Source: Magnetococcales bacterium (GTDB lineage Bacteria > Pseudomonadota > Magnetococcia > Magnetococcales > Magnetaquicoccaceae). Taken from it: DNA of 34,105 nt. The number at the start of each line of letters is the position of its first letter. Position 1 is the first letter of the stretch. A program made the translations under genes and the position numbers. Under the pieces are notes generated by a model. That model was not told where the DNA came from. It was given only the letters and a program-made list of their open reading frames with translations, and did no database searches. Of this stretch, positions 24,129 to 31,392 are shown in pieces. The stretch covers positions 1 to 34,105 of the forward strand of contig JADGAY010000024.1 of NCBI GenBank assembly GCA_015231775.1, given 5' to 3'.

Positions 24129-24288
24129 CGGACTGGTTGGCCCTGGCCAAACAGCCCATACGGACCATGGACGGTCCACCGAATGGCCAAGCCATTGATT
24201 CAAACACGGTTTCGAAGCGTTCGCACCGTGTGCATTGGGTGATTCCATGGATAGCTCCACCCAACAACCTCTTTAAAGAGCAACGCGC
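24129..24288. other. ilvE-ettA spacer with small inverted repeats
   Basis: Contains TTGGCC-CT-GGCCAA (about 24136-24149), GGACC-ATGGAC-GGTCC (about 24162-24177) and CACGGT ... ACCGTG around 24207. None is followed by a T-tract. AAAGAG at 24274-24279 is the ribosome-binding site of ettA. No further gene is seen. Confidence 0.35.
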
Positions 24289-25962
24289 ATGGCTGAACTG
24301 CAATACATTTACTCCATGTACCGCATGACCAAGGCGGTACCCCCGAATCGGGTCATCTTGCAGGATATTTCCCTATCCTTCCTGCCCGGCGCCAAGATCG
24401 GCGTATTGGGACTCAACGGCGCAGGCAAATCCACGCTGTTGCGCATCATGGCCGGCATCGACACCGACTTCACCGGCGAGGCCAAGGCCGCCCCCGGCAT
24501 TCGCGCCGGTTTTCTGTCCCAGGAGCCGCAACTCGATCCCTCCAAGGATGTGCGTGGCAACGTCGAGGAGGGGGTCCAGCCTGTCAAGGATCTGTTGCGG
24601 CGTTTCAACGAGGTCTCGGAGCAGTTCGGCGATCCAGACGCGGACATGGACGCCTTGATTCACGAACAAGGGGTCTTGCAGGAGCAGATCGACCACATCG
24701 ACGGTTGGGATCTGGACCGCAAGCTCGACATCGCCGCCGACGCGTTGCGTCTCCCCCCGTGGGACGCGGAGGTCACCACCCTGTCGGGTGGCGAAAAGCG
24801 GCGCGTGGCGTTGTGTCGCCTGTTGCTCTCCGCCCCGGACATGCTGCTGCTGGACGAGCCCACCAACCATCTGGACGCCGAATCGGTGGCCTGGCTGGAG
24901 CGGTATCTGCAAAACTATCCAGGCACGGTGGTGGCCGTGACCCACGACCGGTATTTCCTCGACAATGCCGCCGGCTGGATTCTGGAGCTGGATCGCGGTC
25001 GCGGCATCCCCTGGAAGGGGAACTACACCTCCTGGCTGGAGCAGAAGGATGCCCGATTGATTCAGGAGAAGCGTGAGGACGAGGCGTTGCACAAGCGGTT
25101 GCAGGTCGAGCTGGAGTGGATCCGCTCCTCCCCGCGCGCCCGTCAGACCAAGAGCAAGGCCCGTGTGAGCGCTTATGAGGAGTTGGCATCACGCACCCGC
25201 GAGATGCGTCGCGAGACCAACACGTTGTTCATCCCCTCGGGTCCGCGTTTGGGCGGGAACGTCATCGAGGTGGAGGGGTTGAGCAAGGGGTTTGGCGGGC
25301 GTCTGTTGATGGAGGATCTCTCCTTCATCCTGCCGCGCGGCGCCATTCTCGGGGTGATCGGCGGCAACGGTTCGGGCAAGACCACCTTCCTGCGCATGTT
25401 GACCGGCGCCGAGCAGCCCGATTCGGGCACCATCAAGCTGGGCGAGACGGTGAAGCTGGCCTATGTCGATCAGAGCCGCGGCACGTTGGAGCCGGACAAG
25501 ACCCTGTGGGAGGCGGTGAGCGGCGGGTTGGACATGTTGGATCTGGGGGGCCGGGAGATCAACTCCCGCACCTATGTCTCGTGGTTCAACTTCAAGGGGC
25601 AGGATCAGCAGAAGCGGGTCAAGGTGCTCTCCGGCGGCGAGCGCAACCGTGCCCATCTGGCGTTGGTGCTCAAGCAGAACGGCAATCTGTTGTTGCTCGA
25701 CGAGCCGACCAACGATCTGGACGTGGAGACCCTGCAAGCCCTGGAGGATGCGATCACCGACTTTGCCGGCAGCGCGGTGGTGGTCTCCCACGACCGGTGG
25801 TTTCTGGACCGCATCGCCACCCATATCCTGGCCTTCGAGGGGGATTCACGGGTGGTGTTCATCGAGGGGAACTATCAGGAGTACGAAGCGGACCGCAAGC
25901 GGCGTTTGGGCCCAGAGGCGGAGCGCCCGCATCGGGTGCACTACAAGAAGTTGGTGCATTGA
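24289..25962 (+). CDS. ettA: Energy-dependent translational throttle protein EttA (ABC-F ATPase)
   Basis: ABC-F protein that binds the ribosomal E site and gates the first elongation steps according to the ATP/ADP ratio. The 557-residue length is the usual one. There are two ABC domains without membrane segments: Walker A GLNGAGKST, signature LSGGEKRRVALCRLLL and Walker B MLLLDEPTNHLD in the first; GGNGSGKTT, LSGGERNRAHLALVLKQ and LLLLDEPTNDLD in the second. Each domain ends with a switch His (VTHDRYFLD, VSHDRWFLD). The interdomain linker (SSPRARQTKSKARVSAYEEL) and the N-terminal MAELQYIYSMYRMTKAVPPN are characteristic of EttA rather than Uup or other ABC-F members. It converges with the P-loop ATPase gene of the cassette; a long hairpin separates the two stops. 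Confidence 0.95.
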   Translation: MAELQYIYSMYRMTKAVPPNRVILQDISLSFLPGAKIGVLGLNGAGKSTLLRIMAGIDTDFTGEAKAAPGIRAGFLSQEPQLDPSKDVRGNVEEGVQPVKDLLRRFNEVSEQFGDPDADMDALIHEQGVLQEQIDHIDGWDLDRKLDIAADALRLPPWDAEVTTLSGGEKRRVALCRLLLSAPDMLLLDEPTNHLDAESVAWLERYLQNYPGTVVAVTHDRYFLDNAAGWILELDRGRGIPWKGNYTSWLEQKDARLIQEKREDEALHKRLQVELEWIRSSPRARQTKSKARVSAYEELASRTREMRRETNTLFIPSGPRLGGNVIEVEGLSKGFGGRLLMEDLSFILPRGAILGVIGGNGSGKTTFLRMLTGAEQPDSGTIKLGETVKLAYVDQSRGTLEPDKTLWEAVSGGLDMLDLGGREINSRTYVSWFNFKGQDQQKRVKVLSGGERNRAHLALVLKQNGNLLLLDEPTNDLDVETLQALEDAITDFAGSAVVVSHDRWFLDRIATHILAFEGDSRVVFIEGNYQEYEADRKRRLGPEAERPHRVHYKKLVH

Positions 25963-25991
25963 GGCAGGGACGGGAAATCGTGCGGTGGTAC

Positions 25992-26033
25992 CGGGCACCC
26001 ACCGTTGTCCTGACGGACAATGGTGGATGCCCG
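25992..26033. terminator. Long near-perfect hairpin between convergent genes, possible bidirectional terminator
   Basis: Two 19-nt arms (25992-26010 and 26015-26033) around a TGAC loop. They pair throughout except for one C-A mismatch and one G-T wobble. The hairpin sits between the ettA stop (25962) and the stop of the convergent ATPase gene (26055). The T-tract is poor on both sides (GTTTACCC on +), so efficient intrinsic termination is uncertain. Confidence 0.5.
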
Positions 26034-26054
26034 TTTACCCGCAGGGTGGATTGA

Positions 26055-27530
26055 TCATTCCGCCTGAATTTTCCGATTCACCGGTTTCACCCCTCCCCTG
26101 CGTCCCAGACCATAACCAACCCGGTACACATCCGGCATGTTGAAGCGTCGGTCCCTGAGCCGCTCCATCAATCCCAACTGCTCCAAATGCTCCATAATCC
26201 CTTCCGGGGTACTCTCGCGGGGAGGCAACTTCACATTTTCCGATTGGATCTCATCCCGCAATCGGCCCAGCACATTGTTCGCGCTCCAAACATCTTTAAT
26301 TTCCTGGAAAGAACAAGGAACGACCATTCCAAACAGAGGCTTTAACACACTGTTGATCCAGGGATAATCTTCCTTCAATTCCGCTACCCGGATCTTGGAT
26401 GCCTCCTGCACACCCGTTTTGATGGATTCGTAATGCAGCAGGTACTCTTGTCCATCCCGAGAAGGAATGGATGCCGCACAACGCAAGGCCGCCAGAAAAC
26501 TGCGCGGGGTCACTTGACCATGCATATCCGCCAAATGCCCGAAGAGCCAGGAGTAGGGAAAACCGCGCCGCTGATCCTTGCCCATCCAGGGACCGGTCAT
26601 GCGATGAAACAGACGTTTCTGAATCTCTTCATAGCGACGCAATGGCTCTGGAACCAACCACACACCTTCCTGTTCTTTCCAAGGAACGGCCCCACTCATC
26701 AACTCCTGCATGGATGCCTGACGAAATTCACCCCCCAATTCCGGATCGTTCCCCAGATACTGCCACAGCAGACCATACATTTCCGTTCGCGGCCACTGCA
26801 ACGACACCCGCGACGTCACCACCTTGGAGGCATCCGGAAAGGCACTGACCGAAGGGTCCAACAACTGATCCGGACGGGCGAACACCTTCAAGCGGATTCT
26901 TCGATAAACCCTGAAATCCAGCACCACCTGAAGAATGCCCTTGACCAGAGCATTCATGGATGGCCAGTCATTGGCGATCCGATCCAAGGCGTCGAACAGC
27001 ACCAGATGATACCGTCCCTCCTGGACAAGCTGCCGGTCAGCCTGAATGAAAGCCTGATCCACCTGTTCAGGATGGTCAAGTACCCAGGCAATTCTCTCCT
27101 TCCAAAAACCCAACTTCTGGAACGTCTCGGGTGCCTGTTCAGCCACGACCAACTTAAACACCACGGTCCGCCAGATCACTCTTGCTTTGATTTTATCCCG
27201 ATTGAGCAAAACCTCCAGAGTATCCCGACCAGGAATACCCTCAGGTGGGTCCTCGCTAAACCCCACACTGACCCGCGTCTGGGCATCGATACCAAAGCGC
27301 GCACCGATCAATGCACGCAGTTTTGGATCCTGCAAGGCCGCGCACCAGAAACTTTTGCCCGATCCACGCATCCCCTCCACCAGCATGGTATCGGGATGCA
27401 GGGCCTTAGCGTGCGTTGCCGGCAGATACAAATGGCCAGCCTGCGGAGTGTTTCCATGAGTGGAAGTTTCATCCGGCAAAGCAGCAATCAACCGTTCCCG
27501 CCACTCCAGAGGAAAATATCTCTCGTTCAT
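26055..27530 (-). CDS. P-loop ATPase of unknown function, third gene of the HEPN/ParA-like cassette
   Basis: A 491-residue protein. Walker A is GMRGSGKS (residues 53-60). A Walker B-like strand ends in two aspartates, HLVLFDALDRI (about 175-185), followed by a sensor-like IRLKVFARPDQLLD around residue 220. The rest is helical, with a C-terminal segment (LEQLGLMERLRDRRFNMPDV, YRVGYGLGRRGG) resembling a winged-helix or effector-recognition tail. Overall this looks like an AAA/STAND-type NTPase, but I cannot name a family. The ATG at 27530 overlaps the stop of the ParA-like gene (ATGA). Many codons are AT-ended compared with neighbouring housekeeping genes. It is co-expressed with a HEPN-like and a ParA-like protein, so a role in a conflict or stress module is inferred. 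Confidence 0.8.
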   Translation of the reverse strand: MNERYFPLEWRERLIAALPDETSTHGNTPQAGHLYLPATHAKALHPDTMLVEGMRGSGKSFWCAALQDPKLRALIGARFGIDAQTRVSVGFSEDPPEGIPGRDTLEVLLNRDKIKARVIWRTVVFKLVVAEQAPETFQKLGFWKERIAWVLDHPEQVDQAFIQADRQLVQEGRYHLVLFDALDRIANDWPSMNALVKGILQVVLDFRVYRRIRLKVFARPDQLLDPSVSAFPDASKVVTSRVSLQWPRTEMYGLLWQYLGNDPELGGEFRQASMQELMSGAVPWKEQEGVWLVPEPLRRYEEIQKRLFHRMTGPWMGKDQRRGFPYSWLFGHLADMHGQVTPRSFLAALRCAASIPSRDGQEYLLHYESIKTGVQEASKIRVAELKEDYPWINSVLKPLFGMVVPCSFQEIKDVWSANNVLGRLRDEIQSENVKLPPRESTPEGIMEHLEQLGLMERLRDRRFNMPDVYRVGYGLGRRGGVKPVNRKIQAE

Positions 27531-28831
27531 GGGAGATCCCTGGCTTGCTCGGAGACCAACAAACGATCCACCTGTTCCAGAAACAGCCCCATCGCCTCGC
27601 GGGCGGTGGTGTCGTGCATCCCCTCCCGCGCTGGATCAAACTCCTGCAAGGCGCGATGCCAGAAGATCGGCAACGGATAATGAGGGGCATCTTCATCGTT
27701 CAGATCGAACGAGAATCCCTCCAGATCCGCACCGGCCTCGTCGTACAGATTGTTCGCGAACAGATTGTAGGCGTTCTCGGTGAAGCTCTTCAGATAGTTG
27801 GCACGCCCGGTCTCCGGCACCATGCTGGCCACGATCTGCAAACGATCCCGGAACTCCCGCACTTGCGGATGCGTTTGCCAATGCCGGAACAACAACCCAT
27901 ACGCGCTCCAGGTCTGGGGGGAATCGACCGCCAGCAACAAAGTGTCGGCATCCATGCGCGTCACCAGGACCGCGGCGATGTCGTGCAAACCGGCACGACT
28001 GTCCAGCAACACCACATCCGGTTTCCAGGTGCGCTCCAGACTCTCCACCATCTTCTGCAACCGCTCTGCCCAGGGGAGTCGCCCGGAACCACTGAACTCC
28101 GCATAACAACGGCTCAATTTGGGCAGATAGGCACCGGACTTCTTGCCATGAGCCGGCACCACGCGAATCTCACCCGCTTCTTCGCGAGCCAATTGGCTCA
28201 GTCCGACCATCTCGGGTTCCACCGTCCCCTCTTGCCCCACCCCCTCCTCGACAAACCAATCCACGATGCCATAATCCGGCAATGCCTCCATGGACAACAA
28301 CGCTTCGCTGACGCCTGGGGATTCCAGGTCCAGATCAAACACCAAAACCTTTTTTCCCTGTTTGGCCAGGTGCCAAGCCCAATGCACCAAGGCCGTCGAA
28401 CGACCCACACCGCCCTTGATGCCAAAAAAGGTAAAGCGTGGATTGGATGTCTGACGCGGCAAGACACCCCGCATCCAGTCATGCCCGGTCACCTGTCGAT
28501 CCAACAGAAAAATTTCCAAACCGCTTGCGGATTCAATCAGAGAGCGATCTTTCTGGAGTGATTCAAAATCGATTTGCAATTCATCGACAAACAGAATGGA
28601 TTGGGACGGAGAAAATCCATACGCGCCCAATCGTTCACTCAATGCGCACCGATAAACGGTGAGCGCGTCGGCTGAATAACTGGCAGGCATACCATCCAAC
28701 AGGGCGCGAATCTTGCCACGCAGATCACGCACCAGGGTAACCGAGCGACCGAGTCCCATCCCGTGCGCCTCGGTCACCTCTCTGGCAATATTCAAGGCAT
28801 CCTGAAAAAGAATCGGCTGGAAACGGTTCAT
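27527..28831 (-). CDS. ParA/MinD-like deviant-Walker ATPase, second gene of the cassette
   Basis: A 434-residue protein from ATG 28831; the extra 12 codons upstream overlap the previous gene and are not needed. An N-terminal domain of about 130 residues (with SILFVDELQIDFESLQ and GLEIFLLDRQVTGHDWMRG) precedes a SIMIBI-class ATPase. That ATPase has the deviant Walker A KGGVGRSTA (139-147, signature Lys139), VLVFDLDLESPG (163-173) and Walker B-like VVLLDSRAGLHDIAA (D277). Such ATPases dimerise on ATP and act in positioning or signalling. The N-terminal domain is not that of plasmid partition ParA, and no parB or parS-like element is present, so DNA segregation is unlikely. Start and stop both overlap neighbours by ATGA, implying fixed stoichiometry with the HEPN-like and P-loop partners. 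Confidence 0.82.
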   Translation of the reverse strand: MNRFQPILFQDALNIAREVTEAHGMGLGRSVTLVRDLRGKIRALLDGMPASYSADALTVYRCALSERLGAYGFSPSQSILFVDELQIDFESLQKDRSLIESASGLEIFLLDRQVTGHDWMRGVLPRQTSNPRFTFFGIKGGVGRSTALVHWAWHLAKQGKKVLVFDLDLESPGVSEALLSMEALPDYGIVDWFVEEGVGQEGTVEPEMVGLSQLAREEAGEIRVVPAHGKKSGAYLPKLSRCYAEFSGSGRLPWAERLQKMVESLERTWKPDVVLLDSRAGLHDIAAVLVTRMDADTLLLAVDSPQTWSAYGLLFRHWQTHPQVREFRDRLQIVASMVPETGRANYLKSFTENAYNLFANNLYDEAGADLEGFSFDLNDEDAPHYPLPIFWHRALQEFDPAREGMHDTTAREAMGLFLEQVDRLLVSEQARDLP

Positions 28832-29250
28832 CCACAGGCTCCATCCAATAACGACTCTTGAAGACAACGCCTGGTCAATCGGGCAGCCTCTGCATGTCGC
28901 TCCACCATGGATCGGTCAAACAAATCGTGGTGGGCATAACGTTGACCGACATCCCAGTCCGAAAACGGATTCGCGCTCTCCGACGACAGAAGAGCCATAT
29001 ATTTCTCAGACCCACGCTTACCAATAAACGTTAAAAATTCTTCCCAGAAAAGATCGATATGCACGCGATGGCACTTCTCAGCGGGTTTTCCTTCGTGCAT
29101 GCCCATACCCAACGACAACATCACCGCCTTCAAGGCACACTCTGCGGCCACGCCGAACAGATGATCGGCATTGGCCAGACGCTCATGCGCCAACAACAAC
29201 CCGGCATCCTTCCAGTGACGTTGCGCGGCATCGCGATAATCCGGATCCAT
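28828..29250 (-). CDS. HEPN-like protein, first gene of the cassette
   Basis: A 140-residue helical protein from ATG 29250, chosen because GGGAG lies six bases upstream; ATG 29256 would place the ribosome-binding site against the start. The N-terminal half is characteristic of HEPN families: DAAQRHWKDAGLLLAHERLA, then NADHLFGVAAECALKAVMLS. The second half has DWDVGQRYAHHDLF and RSMVERHAEAARLTRR; the latter contains R-x5-H, the form of the HEPN RNase active site, though which Arg/His pair is catalytic cannot be settled by eye. HEPN proteins are often RNA-cleaving toxins or effectors in toxin-antitoxin and anti-phage systems. It starts about 48 bp beyond the secG terminator, and its stop overlaps the ParA-like gene. 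Lower G+C than neighbours: 50% over 29041-29100 by hand count, against 70% over 29461-29520 in secG. Confidence 0.75.
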   Translation of the reverse strand: MDPDYRDAAQRHWKDAGLLLAHERLANADHLFGVAAECALKAVMLSLGMGMHEGKPAEKCHRVHIDLFWEEFLTFIGKRGSEKYMALLSSESANPFSDWDVGQRYAHHDLFDRSMVERHAEAARLTRRCLQESLLDGACG

Positions 29251-29297
29251 GCCCATCTCCCGAATCAGAGTCTCAATCCACGCAAACCAGGCACATA

Positions 29298-29332
29298 CAA
29301 ACAGAAAACCCGGAAAGACCAAGCTTCCGGGT
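29298..29332 (-). terminator. Intrinsic terminator of the tpiA-secG operon
   Basis: Minus strand: a perfect 8-bp stem ACCCGGAA/TTCCGGGT (29308-29332) with a 9-nt loop, followed by TTTCTGTTTG. It lies 85 bp past the secG stop and before the HEPN-like gene, so it separates the housekeeping operon from the cassette. Confidence 0.7.
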
Positions 29333-29416
29333 ATCCTGGGATGGCAATACGCCCATTCAGGAACTCGTCAAACAACCGACGACCTCCAATCTGTCAACCA
29401 GCACCAGAAGGCTCGG

Positions 29417-29965
29417 TCACGGCTCCTTCTTGGCCGGCTCCGCCGGTTTGGGCGGCTCGGGACGCTTGGCTTCGACAGGCTTGGCGGGCTGCGGCGGCTT
29501 GGCGGGAGCCTCCTCAATGGCAGACGGCGGGGGCGGCACCGGTTTGCCGCCGGTCGCTTCACGCGCGGCACCTTCGGGCTTCTTCGGCGCACTCTTGGCC
29601 GGCACCGGCGGACCGGACTCCGCCTCGGGCTCCTTCTTCTCCACCTCCTTGGCCTTGGCCGGTACCGCGTCCGTGGCCGCCGGCTTGGCCGGTGCCGAGG
29701 TCGCCGGCGCACCGTCCATCACCGAACGATCACCAGACGGACGGGTCGAATAAAAAGCCAACGTCAGACTGGTGATCATGAACACCGTCGCCAACCCGGC
29801 GGTCAACTTGCTCAGGAAATCGCCGGAACCGCGCGCGCCGAACAGACTCTGGGAACTGCCGCCAAAGGCCGCGCCCATGTCGGCACCGCTCCCCTTTTGC
29901 AGCAACACCACAAACACCAAGGCCATGCAGACCAGGATATGCAACACCGTCACAATCAGCGTCAT
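29417..29965 (-). CDS. secG: Preprotein translocase subunit SecG with a long Pro/Ala/Lys tail
   Basis: Inner-membrane subunit of the SecYEG channel. The ATG at 29965 has AAGGG upstream. The first 75 residues are classical SecG: TM1 (LIVTVLHILVCMALVFVVLL), the cytoplasmic loop QKGSGADMGAAFGGSSQSLFGARGSGDFLSK, and TM2 (LTAGLATVFMITSLTLAFY). Typical SecG proteins are about 75-130 residues; this one has 182, the excess being a low-complexity C-terminal tail rich in Pro, Ala, Lys and Glu (KPAATDAVPAKAKEVEKKEP, PPKPAEPAKKEP). It follows tpiA by 26 bp on the minus strand, the common tpiA-secG arrangement, and ends at an intrinsic terminator. Confidence 0.94.
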   Translation of the reverse strand: MTLIVTVLHILVCMALVFVVLLQKGSGADMGAAFGGSSQSLFGARGSGDFLSKLTAGLATVFMITSLTLAFYSTRPSGDRSVMDGAPATSAPAKPAATDAVPAKAKEVEKKEPEAESGPPVPAKSAPKKPEGAAREATGGKPVPPPPSAIEEAPAKPPQPAKPVEAKRPEPPKPAEPAKKEP

Positions 29966-29991
29966 TGTGAAACCCTTCTAGAAAATAACGT

Positions 29992-30774
29992 TCAAAACTT
30001 CTCCGGCACCACGTCGACAATCGCCAGAAACTCGGCGCTCTTCAACGACGCACCCCCAATCAATCCACCATCCACATCCTCGAGGCCGAAAATCGCCCCC
30101 GCATTGGCCGGCTTCACCGATCCACCATACAACAGCCGCATCCGCGCCGCATCCGCGCCGAACGCATCGCCAAGCTGACGCCGCATGAAACCATGGACCT
30201 CTTGGATCTGCTCCAACTCCGCGTTGCGACCCGTGCCGATCGCCCAAACCGGCTCATACGCCACCACCAACGTCTGCCGCTTGGCCAACTCACGAGGCAC
30301 ATGAGGCACCAATGCCGCCAACTGCGCCCCGATCACCGCCAATGTGGCACCCCGCTCCCGCTCATCGAGGGTCTCGCCCACGCAGACGATCGGTTGCAAA
30401 CCATCCCGAAACGCCGCCGCCATCTTGCGGGCCACCTTGGCGTCATCCTCGCCACAATCGGCACGCCGCTCCGAATGGCCCACGATCACATGCCGACAGC
30501 CGACATTGCGCAACATGATGCCACAAAGCTCACCGGTATGCGCCCCGCTCTCGTGCTCGGAGAGATCCTGACCTCCCAGCTTCACCACCGAACCGCCCAA
30601 CCGCTGATGCACGGTCAACAAGGCGGTGGCCGGCGGACACAACACCACCTCGCACGACAACGAACGACCCGACCGCGCACCCAGACCCGCGACGATGCCA
30701 TCCGCGAGTTCCTGGGCCGTCTCGATCAGCCCGTTCATCTTCCAGTTGCCAACGATCAGCATCCTGCGACGCAT
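29992..30774 (-). CDS. tpiA: Triosephosphate isomerase
   Basis: Glycolytic/gluconeogenic isomerase that interconverts dihydroxyacetone phosphate and glyceraldehyde 3-phosphate (the latter also the Dxs substrate). 260 residues, a normal length. The active site is intact: N10 and K12 in GNWKMN, H100 in HVIVGHSERR, the catalytic Glu174 in VAYEPVWAIGTG, and LYGGSVKPANAG for phosphate binding. ATG 30774 is used; ATG 30762 (MLIVGNWKMN) is possible but AGG abuts it. A promoter with an inverted repeat just downstream of it lies about 80 bp upstream, and secG follows, so tpiA-secG is an independent operon. Confidence 0.96.
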   Translation of the reverse strand: MRRRMLIVGNWKMNGLIETAQELADGIVAGLGARSGRSLSCEVVLCPPATALLTVHQRLGGSVVKLGGQDLSEHESGAHTGELCGIMLRNVGCRHVIVGHSERRADCGEDDAKVARKMAAAFRDGLQPIVCVGETLDERERGATLAVIGAQLAALVPHVPRELAKRQTLVVAYEPVWAIGTGRNAELEQIQEVHGFMRRQLGDAFGADAARMRLLYGGSVKPANAGAIFGLEDVDGGLIGGASLKSAEFLAIVDVVPEKF

Positions 30775-30829
30775 GTTTCAAGAAACCCGCTGCCCGCGCA
30801 AGGGTGGAATAGACTCGATTTCAGCCCGG

Positions 30830-30848
30830 TTCAGGCCTTACACCTGAA
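30830..30848 (-). promoter_or_regulatory. Inverted repeat at the tpiA transcription start
   Basis: TTCAGG-CCTTACA-CCTGAA, a perfect 6-bp inverted repeat, lies immediately downstream of the tpiA -10 element, where it could be an operator or a 5' hairpin stabilising the mRNA. Confidence 0.35.
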
Positions 30849-30855
30849 CTTTTGG

Positions 30856-30884
30856 AGTATATTCAACCCACTTGTCAAAAGCAA
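30856..30884 (-). promoter_or_regulatory. Putative sigma-70 promoter of tpiA-secG
   Basis: On the minus strand, TTGCTT (30884-30879), a 17-bp spacer and TATACT (30861-30856, 5 of 6). A perfect TTGACA sits within the spacer but is only 11 bp from the -10. The predicted start is near 30849, leaving a leader of about 75 nt. Confidence 0.5.
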
Positions 30885-30996
30885 CGCCTATTTCTCGTCA
30901 ACAGGCCGGATACGAGGAGATCCCCTCCGCTTTCACCCCGGAATCTCCCCGCGCGCACCGGGTCAAACCGCCCCGGCGCACCGTCAAAAACCAGGC

Positions 30997-31362
30997 TCAC
31001 GCCTGATCCGCCGGCACCCGATTCTTGCGCACCTCATCCATGTCCACCTGCTTGACCCGCTCCACCAGATCCACCAACGCCGACTCCGGAACCATGCCCG
31101 GCTGCATGAACAAAATCGTGCTCTCGCGGAAGATCATCAACGTCGGAATCGACCGGATCTGAAACGCCTGCGCCAACTCCTGCTCACGGTCGGTGTCCAC
31201 CTTGGCAAACTTCACATCGGGAAACTTCTCCGACACCCGGTCGAAAACCGGCGCGAAAGCCTTGCACGGGCCACACCAATCCGCCCAGAAATCGATCACC
31301 ACAATATCGTTTCCGGTGACGGTCGCTTCAAAATTGTCCTTGTTCAAGGCCATGATCGCCAT
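30997..31362 (-). CDS. trxA: Thioredoxin
   Basis: Small cytosolic disulfide reductase. 121 residues from ATG 31362, preferred because GGAG lies 8 nt upstream; ATG 31353 (MALNKDNF) is the alternative. The redox motif WCGPC is intact (Cys30, Cys33), with the preceding DFWADWCGPC and the cis-proline loop in IRSIPTLMIF (Pro73). A C-terminal tail of about ten residues (MDEVRKNRVPADQA) exceeds the usual 105-110 length. It lies 30 bp after the lpxB stop on the same strand, so it is likely the last gene of a gfo-lpxB-trxA transcript. About 220 bp separate it from tpiA, which has its own promoter. Confidence 0.92.
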   Translation of the reverse strand: MAIMALNKDNFEATVTGNDIVVIDFWADWCGPCKAFAPVFDRVSEKFPDVKFAKVDTDREQELAQAFQIRSIPTLMIFRESTILFMQPGMVPESALVDLVERVKQVDMDEVRKNRVPADQA

Positions 31363-31392
31363 CAATTGCTCTCCAATCTCGTTAGAAGCCGC

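Noticed and set aside
27527-28831. Plasmid-type partition gene parA
   Set aside because: The KGGVGRST motif is present, but the N-terminal domain is not that of ParA, there is no parB, and the gene is overlapped by HEPN-like and P-loop ATPase partners.
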